The notes beneath the pieces were generated by a model. It had not been told where the DNA came from, searched no databases, and was given only the letters and a program-made list of their open reading frames with translations. The translations under genes were made by a program, and so were the position numbers. Positions 56,017 to 64,000 of a DNA stretch of 64,000 nucleotides are shown piece after piece (within the stretch, counting starts at the first letter, position 1; the number at the start of each line of letters is the position of its first letter). Source of the DNA: Pontibacter chinhatensis (lineage in GTDB: Bacteria; Bacteroidota; Bacteroidia; Cytophagales; Hymenobacteraceae); assembly GCF_900113285.1 (NCBI RefSeq), contig NZ_FOOT01000002.1, positions 806,001-870,000 on the forward strand, given 5' to 3'.

Positions 56017-56061
56017 AAAAAGCAAAAGGCCGGAGTTCATACTTCCGGCCTTTTGCTTTTT
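56017..56061. terminator. Strong bidirectional terminator after nuoJ
   Basis: AAAAAGCAAAAGGCCGGA (56017-56034) and its exact reverse complement (56044-56061), 9-nt loop. It should end nuoA-J on the plus strand and the convergent lipoprotein gene at 56083 on the minus strand. Confidence 0.9.
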
Positions 56062-56082
56062 ATAGGTTGGCACTTTTATACG

Positions 56083-57132
56083 TTACAGCTGCCCCTGCGC
56101 AATCGACAAATCCAGCTCCAGTAATTCTGAGTGCCCTTTATCATCATCCGACACCACCACCACTTTATACTTTCCTTCCTCCCCCTTTCGCACCACCACC
56201 GACTCAGCTTTGCCCACGTAAGGGCCGCCATCCTCGTTCGTTAGCTGCACCACCGGCACCGCCAAAGGGTTCGCCTCATCGGAGGCATGCGGCAGCATCT
56301 TCAAGTCTATCCTACCCAGGAAACTACCGTGCACCGTGCCGTCGTCAATGGCGTTGGGGGTTTCCTCCACTGAGGCCGTAAAGAATAGTTCACCATCCAA
56401 GGCAAAGGCCCCGGAGAAACCTGCATGCAGCTCCCCTAACTGCGGCAGGCTGAAATAATAAACCGCAACCGCCGGGATACCACCACGGCCAAGTATAAAA
56501 TCCTCAAAAGCATCCGCCTCAAAACGGAAAAGCACATTTTGCCCTTTACTCAAGGTACGCTGCAACAGATAAGTATAGGCTTTGTCCATTGCCAAGCCCT
56601 CCAGGTTCAGTTGCTCGGTAGCCTCCAGCCGCAGTACCTGCCTTAGGAAAGTATAAAACCGCGACAGATTCAGTTCCTTCACCTCCATACCCTTGGTCAG
56701 ATTAACCAAATACCCTACCTCCCGATTCTTAGCGGACCCGGAGCCAAGCATGATCAGCATCTCGTTACGGCCATAGGTAAGCAGCGCCATACTTTCGAGG
56801 TCTGGCTTGAGATCTTTCGGAATACGGCCACCCTTTATACTTGTCGTGTCGAAGATGGGGTAGCGCTGTGTCAGTTCATACTTTTCGTTCAGCCGGTAAA
56901 GATACGGCGAGTCATCACCGAGTACAAAAAAAGCGCCTTGGGCATACTCCAGCCCCGAGGCAGAGGGCAGATCCTGATAAAACACCTGCCGGGTGGTGGT
57001 GGCAGATAGCTGTACTGGCTCAGGCAGATCTGTATGTCGGGCAGCAGTACTGCTGGTTGCAGGCGGTTCTGTTTTACAGGCCAGCAGGAGCAGCGGGGTC
57101 AACAGAAAGTATAAAAAATGGCATTTCCTCAT
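56083..57132 (-). CDS. Lipoprotein with beta-propeller-like character, inserted in the nuo locus
   Basis: 349 residues. Lipoprotein signal FLYFLLTPLLLLACKTE with Cys near residue 19. The remainder resembles a phytase-like/DUF6929-type propeller (QDLPSASGLEYAQGAFFVLGDDSPYLYRLNEKYELTQRYPIFDT, DLESMALL, LNLEGLAMD, GHSELLELDLS, given in order of appearance). Function unknown. It lies on the opposite strand between nuoJ and nuoK and shares the nuoJ terminator. Confidence 0.72.
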   Translation of the reverse strand: MRKCHFLYFLLTPLLLLACKTEPPATSSTAARHTDLPEPVQLSATTTRQVFYQDLPSASGLEYAQGAFFVLGDDSPYLYRLNEKYELTQRYPIFDTTSIKGGRIPKDLKPDLESMALLTYGRNEMLIMLGSGSAKNREVGYLVNLTKGMEVKELNLSRFYTFLRQVLRLEATEQLNLEGLAMDKAYTYLLQRTLSKGQNVLFRFEADAFEDFILGRGGIPAVAVYYFSLPQLGELHAGFSGAFALDGELFFTASVEETPNAIDDGTVHGSFLGRIDLKMLPHASDEANPLAVPVVQLTNEDGGPYVGKAESVVVRKGEEGKYKVVVVSDDDKGHSELLELDLSIAQGQL

Positions 57133-57312
57133 AAGTATAAACAGTAATTCCCATAGCTACGGAAACAGGTTCCAAAAGTATAAACCGGGTTTGTATCATC
57201 CTTTCACGGAAATATCAAAAGCCGGATTTGAGAACGCCTTAACTGTGCACGGAAGCCCGCTGCAGGGCAAGAAGAATAGGGAAATATGTTATGGTTTTTA
57301 CAAAAATGGGGA

Positions 57313-57320
57313 TAACTTTG
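57313..57320 (+). promoter_or_regulatory. TAnnTTTG promoter box for nuoK-N
   Basis: TAACTTTG, 54 nt upstream of ATG 57375, in the 242-nt divergent spacer 57133-57374. Needed because the first nuo block is terminated and an opposite gene intervenes. Confidence 0.5.
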
Positions 57321-57374
57321 CGACTTGATTTTTGGATCGTAATTTAAGAGTAATACGTTCTCAGTCACACAAAA

Positions 57375-57704
57375 ATGAACAACATTCCTGAGGTCATCAG
57401 AACCATCCCGTTAGACTACTACCTGTATTTCAGCGCGGCTCTTTTTGTAATCGGTGTTATCGGCGTACTGACGCGCCGCAACGCCATCGTGATTTTTATG
57501 TGTGTGGAGCTGATGCTGAACTCGGTGAATCTGCTGCTGACGGCCATCGCCTCTTACAGGGGCGACTCCAGTGCGCAGGTGTTCGTGTTCTTCATCATGG
57601 CTGTTGCAGCCGCCGAAGTAACCGTAGGTCTTGCCATTATCGTGATGACCTACCGTAACATCCGCTCTACCGATGTACAACTGCTGAACTACCTGAAGTG
57701 GTAA
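57375..57704 (+). CDS. nuoK: NADH-quinone oxidoreductase subunit K
   Basis: 109 residues, three TM helices. The conserved MCVELMLNSVNL glutamate and VAAAEVTVGLAIIVMTYRN are diagnostic. Membrane arm, proton channel. First gene of the second block. Confidence 0.95.
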   Translation: MNNIPEVIRTIPLDYYLYFSAALFVIGVIGVLTRRNAIVIFMCVELMLNSVNLLLTAIASYRGDSSAQVFVFFIMAVAAAEVTVGLAIIVMTYRNIRSTDVQLLNYLKW

Positions 57705-57746
57705 CAGCCCTAACCATACGCCGAATAGCTTAAACTTTTAACACAG

Positions 57747-59711
57747 ATGCAAGAGATTGTAATGCCGATTAACAACCAGGGTATGGCACTGCTTTGTCTG
57801 CTGGTTCCGTTACTGCCGCTGGCCGGCTTCATTATAAACGGACTGGGCAACCGCAGTATTGCCAAGGGCCTGGTAAGCTTTATTGGTAGCGGCACAGTGC
57901 TGGCTTCTTTCCTGATCACGGTTTACCTGTTCCTGGATTTCACCTCTAACGGAAGCCGCGCCTATACTGTTGACTTCTACGACTGGATTTCGGTAGGTAG
58001 CATGCAGATAGGGTTCTCCTTCCTGATCGACCAGCTGACACTGCTGATGATGCTGATGGTGACCGGTATCGGTTTCCTGATTCACCTGTACTCTGCCGGC
58101 TACATGAGCCACGACGAGAACTTCGGTAAGTTCTTTGCCTTCATCAACCTGTTCATGTTCTCGATGCTGCTGCTGGTGATGGGCTCCAACTACGTGATGA
58201 TGTTCGTGGGCTGGGAAGGCGTGGGCCTTTGCTCTTACCTGCTCATCGGCTTCTGGAACAAGAACACCAACTATAACAACGCCGCCAAGAAAGCCTTCGT
58301 GATGAACCGTATCGGTGACCTGGGCTTCCTGCTGGCTATTTTCCTGATATTCATCACCTTCGGTTCTGTTTCTTTCCCGCAGGTATTCTCAGAAGCGGCA
58401 CAGTACACCGGCGGTATCGATTCTGGCGTGATGATCGCCATTACGCTGCTGCTGTTTGTAGGCGCCATGGGTAAAAGTGCGCAGATTCCGCTCTTCACCT
58501 GGCTTCCGGACGCGATGGCAGGTCCTACACCGGTTTCAGCGCTCATCCACGCCGCGACCATGGTGACGGCTGGTATTTACATGGTGCTCCGCTCTAACGT
58601 GCTGTATGCGCTGGCCCCTACTACAATGGAGGTTATCGCTATTGTGGGTGTGGCTACGGCACTGGTGGCTGCCACCATTGGCCTGGCGCAAAATGATATC
58701 AAGAAGGTACTGGCCTACTCCACCGTATCTCAGCTGGGCTATATGTTCCTGGCGCTGGGTGTGATGGCCTTCACCTCTTCTATTTTCCACGTGCTCACAC
58801 ACGCCTTCTTCAAGGCGCTGCTCTTCCTGGGTGCCGGTTCGGTTATTCATGCCATGAGCAACGAGCAGGACATTCGCCACATGGGTGGGCTGCGCAAGTA
58901 CCTGCCTATCACCTTTGTCACCTTCCTGATTGGTACACTGGCTATTTCCGGTATCCCGCCGTTTGCCGGTTTCTTCTCTAAGGATGAGTTGCTGGCGCAT
59001 GTATGGGTGCACAGCAAACTGCTGTGGGGCCTGGGTGTGCTGGTATCGTTTATGACCTCGTTCTACATGTTCCGCCTGCTGTTCCTGACTTTCTTCGGAA
59101 CGTTCCGTGGCACGGAGGTGCAGAAATCACACCTGCACGAATCTCCAATGTCCATGACGTTGCCGTTGATCGTGCTGGCTATACTTTCAACAATAGGTGG
59201 TTTCCTGGGCATACCGCCCATTTTCGGAGAAAACATGCACGTGCTGCAGAACTACCTGGCTCCTATCTACCAGTTTGCCAGCGTAGCTAACCCGGCCGCA
59301 GTAGAGCCGATGCATCTTGATCATTCCACTGAATGGCTGCTGATGGGAATTTCAGTAGTGGTAGCCCTTGTAGCTGCCGGCATAGCCTATACTACCTACG
59401 TGAGCAAGAATACGGTTCCGGCTCCTGAGGGCACAAAGCTTTCCCCGCTGCACAACCTGGTTTACAACAAATACTACATCGACGAGATCTATGACACGGT
59501 AGTTGTGAAGCCAGTAATGTGGATGTCAGCCACTTTCCACCGTGTGGTAGACCTGCTGGTGGTAGACGGGATCGTGAACGGACTCGGAAAGCTTGTCACT
59601 CACTTCAGCCGCACGCTCCGCCATGTGCAGAGCGGTGCCATCGGCTTCTACTTGATGGTGATGGTGCTGAGCATCGTCCTGATTATATTTTTAAACTTCT
59701 TTATCGGATAA
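57747..59711 (+). CDS. nuoL: NADH-quinone oxidoreductase subunit L
   Basis: 654 residues, the distal antiporter-like proton-pumping subunit (about 16 TM). Motifs FLIHLYSAGYMSHDENFGKFF, WEGVGLCSYLLIGFW, GKSAQIPLFTWLPDAMAGPTPVSALIHAATMVTAG and a long C-terminal amphipathic helix region before the last TM. Start ATG 57747; ATG 57762 is also possible. Confidence 0.97.
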   Translation: MQEIVMPINNQGMALLCLLVPLLPLAGFIINGLGNRSIAKGLVSFIGSGTVLASFLITVYLFLDFTSNGSRAYTVDFYDWISVGSMQIGFSFLIDQLTLLMMLMVTGIGFLIHLYSAGYMSHDENFGKFFAFINLFMFSMLLLVMGSNYVMMFVGWEGVGLCSYLLIGFWNKNTNYNNAAKKAFVMNRIGDLGFLLAIFLIFITFGSVSFPQVFSEAAQYTGGIDSGVMIAITLLLFVGAMGKSAQIPLFTWLPDAMAGPTPVSALIHAATMVTAGIYMVLRSNVLYALAPTTMEVIAIVGVATALVAATIGLAQNDIKKVLAYSTVSQLGYMFLALGVMAFTSSIFHVLTHAFFKALLFLGAGSVIHAMSNEQDIRHMGGLRKYLPITFVTFLIGTLAISGIPPFAGFFSKDELLAHVWVHSKLLWGLGVLVSFMTSFYMFRLLFLTFFGTFRGTEVQKSHLHESPMSMTLPLIVLAILSTIGGFLGIPPIFGENMHVLQNYLAPIYQFASVANPAAVEPMHLDHSTEWLLMGISVVVALVAAGIAYTTYVSKNTVPAPEGTKLSPLHNLVYNKYYIDEIYDTVVVKPVMWMSATFHRVVDLLVVDGIVNGLGKLVTHFSRTLRHVQSGAIGFYLMVMVLSIVLIIFLNFFIG

Positions 59712-59723
59712 GGTTCTTAGAAG

Positions 59724-61175
59724 ATGATTACAGCTCTATTACTTTTCTGGCCTGCCCTTGCCGCACTGCTGGTGTTGCTTATTAAAGGACAGGGTGCCAA
59801 GAAAGTGGCCTTTGTAGCAGCGCTTGTAGAATTTGCGTTGTCACTTTTCGCCCTCTCGGCCTTCGATACGCAGAGCGGTGCGTTACAGCATAAGCTAAGC
59901 CTGCCATGGATCGAAAGCGCAGGTATCAGCTTCAGCATAGGTATGGATGGCATTAGCCTGCTGATGGTACTCCTGACGACGTTCCTGGTGCCGCTGATCG
60001 TCCTTTCGTCTTACAAGCACGAGTATAAGAACCCGAACGTTTTCTACGCGCTTGTGCTGTTTATGCAGACGGGCCTGATTGGCGTGTTTGTGGCCATGGA
60101 TGCTTTCCTGTTCTACTTTATGTGGGAGGTGGCCCTTATTCCGATTTACTTTATCGCTGCCGTTTGGGGCGGTGCCAACAGAATCCGCGTTACGTTTAAG
60201 TTCTTTGTATACACCATCTTCGGTTCGCTGTTCATGCTGGCTGCTTTCGTATACTTGTACCTGCAAACGCCCGGCACGCACTCTTCCGATGTAAACGCTT
60301 TCTACCAGCTGACCCTGTCCGCCGAGTCGCAAAGCTGGATCTTCTGGTTCCTGTTTATCGCCTTTGCCATCAAGATGCCTGTGTTCCCGTTCCATACCTG
60401 GCAACCGGACACCTATACCGAGTCACCTGCACAGGCGACGATGCTGCTTTCCGGTATCATGCTGAAAATGGGTATTTATGGTGTACTGCGTTGGTTACTG
60501 CCCGTAGTGCCTTACGGTGTTAGCCAGTGGGATGAGCTGGTGCTGGTACTGGCCATCATCGGTATCGTGTATGCCTCTATCATCGCTATTCGCCAGCGTG
60601 ACCTGAAGCGCCTGGTGGCTTACTCCTCTATTGCGCACGTTGGCCTGATTGCCGCCGGTATCTTTACCCTGAACGAGCAGGGCCTGCAGGGTGGCGTAAT
60701 ACAAATGCTGAGCCACGGTATAAACGTAGTAGGCCTGTTCTTCATTATTGACATCATCTTCAGCCGCACCAATACCAGGGAAATCACCAGCCTAGGTGGT
60801 ATCACGCAGAACGCCAAAATGCTGTCCATCTTCTTTATGGTGCTGCTACTGGGTTCGGTGGGGCTACCGCTGACCAACGGCTTCGTGGGTGAATTTCTGC
60901 TGCTTTCCGGTGTGTTCCAGTACCAGGCGGGCTTTGGCGCCGTGGCCGGCCTAACGATTATACTTGCTGCCGTGTACATGCTGCGCATGTTCCAGGGCGT
61001 GATGTTCGGCACAAAGTCCGAAGCAACAGAGAACTTCACAGACCTTACCTTCAACGAGAAAGCCGTGCTGATTCCGCTGGTGGTGATGGTATTCTGGATT
61101 GGTTTGTTCCCTAACACGTTCCTGAGCATCTCGGAGCCTGCTGTGAACAACCTGCTGAGCATTATTAACCGCTAA
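59724..61175 (+). CDS. nuoM: NADH-quinone oxidoreductase subunit M
   Basis: 483 residues, antiporter-like subunit. Key residues in MWEVALIPIYFIAAVWGG, KMPVFPFHTWQPDTYTESPAQATMLLSG and LKRLVAYSSIAHVGLI. 12 bp after nuoL. Confidence 0.97.
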   Translation: MITALLLFWPALAALLVLLIKGQGAKKVAFVAALVEFALSLFALSAFDTQSGALQHKLSLPWIESAGISFSIGMDGISLLMVLLTTFLVPLIVLSSYKHEYKNPNVFYALVLFMQTGLIGVFVAMDAFLFYFMWEVALIPIYFIAAVWGGANRIRVTFKFFVYTIFGSLFMLAAFVYLYLQTPGTHSSDVNAFYQLTLSAESQSWIFWFLFIAFAIKMPVFPFHTWQPDTYTESPAQATMLLSGIMLKMGIYGVLRWLLPVVPYGVSQWDELVLVLAIIGIVYASIIAIRQRDLKRLVAYSSIAHVGLIAAGIFTLNEQGLQGGVIQMLSHGINVVGLFFIIDIIFSRTNTREITSLGGITQNAKMLSIFFMVLLLGSVGLPLTNGFVGEFLLLSGVFQYQAGFGAVAGLTIILAAVYMLRMFQGVMFGTKSEATENFTDLTFNEKAVLIPLVVMVFWIGLFPNTFLSISEPAVNNLLSIINR

Positions 61176-61215
61176 GCGGATAAAAGAATAAAGAGTTTTA
61201 GAGAATTACGACGAC

Positions 61216-62604
61216 ATGACCTCGATCATACTTCTATCTGTCTTTGGTATTGTGAACCTCTTTGCAGGCTTTGCAAAGAACAAACAGGTGCTTCTGCCGC
61301 TTGTGCTGGTTTTCCTGGCCATTGTTTTCGGTGTTAACCTGCTCGACTGGAACAATACCCAGACATACTTCAGCAACATGCTCACCATCGACAACTATGC
61401 GGTGGCGTTTACGGGCATCATGACACTGACCACCCTGCTGCTTCTGCCCTTCTCGCAGAAGTACATCTCCAACAACGACGCTAACCTGGGCGAATATTAC
61501 TCCCTGATGCTGTTCGCGCTGGTGGGAGCCGTGATGATGGTGGGCTATGAGAACCTGATCATGCTCTTTATCGGTGTGGAGATCATGTCGATTGCGATGT
61601 ACGTGCTGGCAGGTTCCGACAAGACGAGCCTTCGCTCTAACGAAGCAGCTCTGAAGTACTTCCTGATGGGCTCTTTCTTCACCGGTATCATGCTGTTTGG
61701 TATCGTGCTGATTTATGCCGCTACCGGAACCTTCAATATCACCGAGATTAGTGCCGCACAGGCCAGTGCTTTAAGCGAGGGCTTGCCGGACTCTATCTTT
61801 GTAATGGGCATCCTGATACTTGTTATCGGTATCTCCTTCAAGATTTCTGCAGCGCCCTTCCACTTCTGGGCTCCGGACGTGTATGAGGGCACACCTACTT
61901 TGTTTACGGCCTTCATGTCAACGGTGGTGAAAACTGCCGGTGTGGCTGCTTTTTACAAGCTGATGGTTGCAGCCTTTGCCGCCTCTTACGCAGCCTGGTT
62001 CCCTACGCTGGTGGCCATTACGGTGCTTACCCTGGTTATCGGTAACATTGGTGCCGTTATCCAGACGAGCTTTAAGCGCATGATGGCTTACTCGAGTATC
62101 TCGCATGCAGGTTACATGCTGATGGCTCTGATTGCCTTCAACGAGTCTTCTGATAAATCTATCCTGTTTTACTCTGCTGCTTACTCTTCTGCCAGCATCG
62201 CGGCGTTTGGCGTACTGAAGCTGGTGCAGGATCAACGCAGAAGCCATCTTTACGAAGCCTTCAACGGCCTAGGTAAAACAAACCCGCTGCTGGCCTTCAC
62301 CATGACCGTATCCATGCTGTCTTTAGGAGGTATCCCGCTTACAGCAGGTTTCTTCGGTAAGTTCTTTGTGTTCTCCGCAGTGCTGGCTAATCCGGACATG
62401 CTGTGGCTGGTGGTGCTGGCGGTGGTGCTGGCTGCTGTGGGTATTTACTACTACCTGCGCGTGGTAATTGCCATGTACATGCAGCCGGCTGCAAACTACG
62501 ATACCATCCGCGTAAATAGCTTTTCCAGTTTCACGCTGATTGTTCTGACAGTTCTGACTATCCTGCTGGGTATAGCTCCCGCGCTGGTGAGCGAGCTGCT
62601 CTAG
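61216..62604 (+). CDS. nuoN: NADH-quinone oxidoreductase subunit N
   Basis: 462 residues, third antiporter-like subunit: FIGVEIMSIAMYVLAG, KISAAPFHFWAPDVYEGTPTLFTAFMSTVVKTAG and FKRMMAYSSISHAGYMLM. Last gene of complex I; terminator 62626-62652. Confidence 0.97.
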   Translation: MTSIILLSVFGIVNLFAGFAKNKQVLLPLVLVFLAIVFGVNLLDWNNTQTYFSNMLTIDNYAVAFTGIMTLTTLLLLPFSQKYISNNDANLGEYYSLMLFALVGAVMMVGYENLIMLFIGVEIMSIAMYVLAGSDKTSLRSNEAALKYFLMGSFFTGIMLFGIVLIYAATGTFNITEISAAQASALSEGLPDSIFVMGILILVIGISFKISAAPFHFWAPDVYEGTPTLFTAFMSTVVKTAGVAAFYKLMVAAFAASYAAWFPTLVAITVLTLVIGNIGAVIQTSFKRMMAYSSISHAGYMLMALIAFNESSDKSILFYSAAYSSASIAAFGVLKLVQDQRRSHLYEAFNGLGKTNPLLAFTMTVSMLSLGGIPLTAGFFGKFFVFSAVLANPDMLWLVVLAVVLAAVGIYYYLRVVIAMYMQPAANYDTIRVNSFSSFTLIVLTVLTILLGIAPALVSELL

Positions 62605-62625
62605 GTAAGATTTATACTTTATGAG

Positions 62626-62652
62626 AAAGGCTGCCTAAAAAGGGCAGCCTTT
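62626..62652 (+). terminator. Hairpin terminator after nuoN
   Basis: AAAGGCTGCC and GGCAGCCTTT with a 7-nt loop, followed by TTGTTTTG. Confidence 0.85.
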
Positions 62653-62771
62653 TTGTTTTGGGGCAGAACAGTTTCCAAGTATAAATTGTGAAAATTGTTA
62701 CTTCAGTTCTCCTTTATACTTATATTGTTCCTGGTAAATCCTTCCTCATTGCCTGTATACCTCCACTGCTT

Positions 62772-63905
62772 ATGGTAAACCCTCTCCTGATTGGCCTGGC
62801 AAGTGGTGGCGCTTTCTTATTGTCCTTTCTGCTCTTTAACCACCCCAAAGCAAGTAATGTACGAGCCAACAGATGGCTGGGGCTTTTTGTGGCAACTCTG
62901 GCTGCCTCAGCACTTCATGTTTTCCTGAACAACCTGAACCTGCAGGCACGGTATCCACAGGTTCTGCTGCTGATAGAAGTAGCAGAGTTCCTGACAGCTC
63001 CGGCGCTTTACCTCAGTATACTTTTCTTCACCATCCTGGGCCGGAAGTATAAAAGAGTTGACCTGTGGCACTTTGCACCAGCTGCCACTATCCTGCTGTT
63101 TTTGATGAAGCCTCTTTTTACGGGCAAGAATGTAGAGTTTGCTGATGAGCTTGTAAAACAGGGCGTTTTAACCATGCTGATGCTGGCAAAGCCCGTACAG
63201 ACTGTAGCGTATCTGTTTCTCTCCTACCACCAGCTCGAGCGGCATCAAAGGGCTATCCGGCAGGTTGCTTCCGCTACAGAGGCAGTAGATCTACACTGGC
63301 TAAAGAAACTGCTAGCAGTATGGGGAGTTGTGCTGTTGGCTTGGCTGAACCTGGCCTTTTTCGGTTTTACTCCTCTGTTTAACTACACGCCCATTCTATA
63401 CTTGGCTGGTTTGTATTTTTTAACTCATTTCTCGATCCGACAGCAAGAGGTGTATGCCTTCTCGCCATCCGAGCTGAAAGAACTGGAGCCGGTTATCAGC
63501 AGCACCCACGTCGCAATGACGGAGAAGCAAAAAAGGCTATCAGACAGCCAGTTGGTCTTCCTGCAGGAGAAACTGGAGCAGTTGATGCGGCGTGAGAAGG
63601 TTTACTTGGACAATGAACTGAGTTTACCAACTCTGGCGCAGCGAGTAGGTGTCTCAGCTCACGAGCTGTCTTACCTCATCAATGCAGCATACTGCGAGAA
63701 CTTCTACTCGTTTGTAAACAGGCACCGGGTGGAGGAGGCAAAGCACCTGCTCGTGTCGCAGCAATATGAACAATTAAACATGGTAGGCATTGCGTACCAA
63801 GCTGGGTTTAACTCTAAAACCACTTTCAACACGGCGTTTAAAAAGTGGACGGGCCAATCGCCAAGCCAGTATCTGCAAGGCCTTAAAGAGCCAAAACAGG
63901 CGTAA
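62772..63905 (+). CDS. Membrane-anchored AraC-family regulator
   Basis: 377 residues from ATG 62772; a GTG at 62688 would add 28 residues. Seven or so hydrophobic segments in the first 240 residues (LLIGLASGGAFLLSFLLFNH, WLGLFVATLAASALHVFL, ALYLSILFFTILG, ILLFLMKPLF and others), then a C-terminal AraC-type domain with two helix-turn-helices: LSLPTLAQRVGVSAHELSYLIN and VGIAYQAGFNSKTTFNTAFKKWTGQSPSQYL. The family links a membrane sensor to DNA binding; signal and targets are unknown. Could regulate a gene starting past the window (ATG near 63993-63998). Confidence 0.88.
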   Translation: MVNPLLIGLASGGAFLLSFLLFNHPKASNVRANRWLGLFVATLAASALHVFLNNLNLQARYPQVLLLIEVAEFLTAPALYLSILFFTILGRKYKRVDLWHFAPAATILLFLMKPLFTGKNVEFADELVKQGVLTMLMLAKPVQTVAYLFLSYHQLERHQRAIRQVASATEAVDLHWLKKLLAVWGVVLLAWLNLAFFGFTPLFNYTPILYLAGLYFLTHFSIRQQEVYAFSPSELKELEPVISSTHVAMTEKQKRLSDSQLVFLQEKLEQLMRREKVYLDNELSLPTLAQRVGVSAHELSYLINAAYCENFYSFVNRHRVEEAKHLLVSQQYEQLNMVGIAYQAGFNSKTTFNTAFKKWTGQSPSQYLQGLKEPKQA

Positions 63906-64000
63906 AAGGCGTTCGCATGGGTGCAGCGGAACAGGTTTTTGCCTGTTGTTCATCAATTTCGAGCCAGATGTACAAACTCAAAAAGGCAAGATATGATGAC
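63906..64000 (+). other. Window end; possible start of a next gene
   Basis: 95 nt after the AraC-type gene. AAAAAGGCAAG precedes ATGATG at 63993-63998, a plausible ribosome site and start codon, but too little sequence remains to call a gene. Confidence 0.3.

Overview
The window looks like an ordinary chromosomal stretch of a Bacteroidota bacterium, most likely Cytophagales and of the Hymenobacteraceae/Pontibacter type. The evidence is the tmRNA tag GESNYAMAA, promoter boxes of the form TAnnTTTG, a short NuoG without the molybdopterin-fold domain, a type IX secretion-style C-terminal tail on a secreted hydrolase, many FtsX/YceI/DUF4142/DUF3667-type proteins, and moderately GC-rich genes with AT-rich spacers. 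No rRNA, tRNA, CRISPR array, prophage or plasmid functions were seen. The placement below phylum level is inference.

Layout. 1-1100: the 3' end of nhaA and the tmRNA gene ssrA on the minus strand. 1101-8238: a transglutaminase-like protein and an FtsX-type ABC permease on the minus strand, both preceded by the same regulatory cassette (two 17-bp TGT..ACA sites, then a sigma-54-like box). A sigma-54 enhancer-binding response regulator and its histidine kinase follow on the plus strand. 8431-13370: catalase, a DUF3667 membrane protein and dnaX. 13371-14134: an island of palindromic repeats. 14135-23852: an M16 zinc peptidase, an NmrA-like reductase, a two-CHRD lipoprotein, a RAYT-bearing element with 36-bp inverted ends, an AT-rich orphan gene and monomeric NADP isocitrate dehydrogenase. 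24234-31788: an SGNH hydrolase, a PRTase/dienelactone-hydrolase pair, a lipoprotein, endonuclease V, and a YceI / outer-membrane barrel / YceI-like operon. 32023-47582: clpB, a DUF4142 lipoprotein, an esterase, a STAS-like protein, a lactonase, NDH-2, an ArsR regulator, a YjjG-type phosphatase, a GH20 hexosaminidase and pruA. 47726-62652: a complete respiratory complex I locus, nuoA-N. It is split into nuoA-J and nuoK-N by a terminator, an opposite-strand lipoprotein gene and a second promoter. 62772-63905: a membrane-anchored AraC-family regulator.

How the genes work together. The energy-metabolism genes (complex I, NDH-2, isocitrate dehydrogenase, P5C dehydrogenase) give two NADH entry routes to quinone plus NADPH supply. 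The two-component pair probably controls the two adjacent minus-strand genes through the shared upstream sites. Most other genes are single transcription units separated by clear hairpin terminators.

The most unusual signals are these: (1) a heptamer, AAGTATA/TATACTT, is hugely over-represented in genes, spacers and even the tmRNA; (2) a duplicated activator-site/sigma-54-like cassette; (3) the RAYT element with long inverted ends; (4) low-complexity, strand-biased simple-repeat tracts immediately upstream of housekeeping genes; (5) the split nuo locus.
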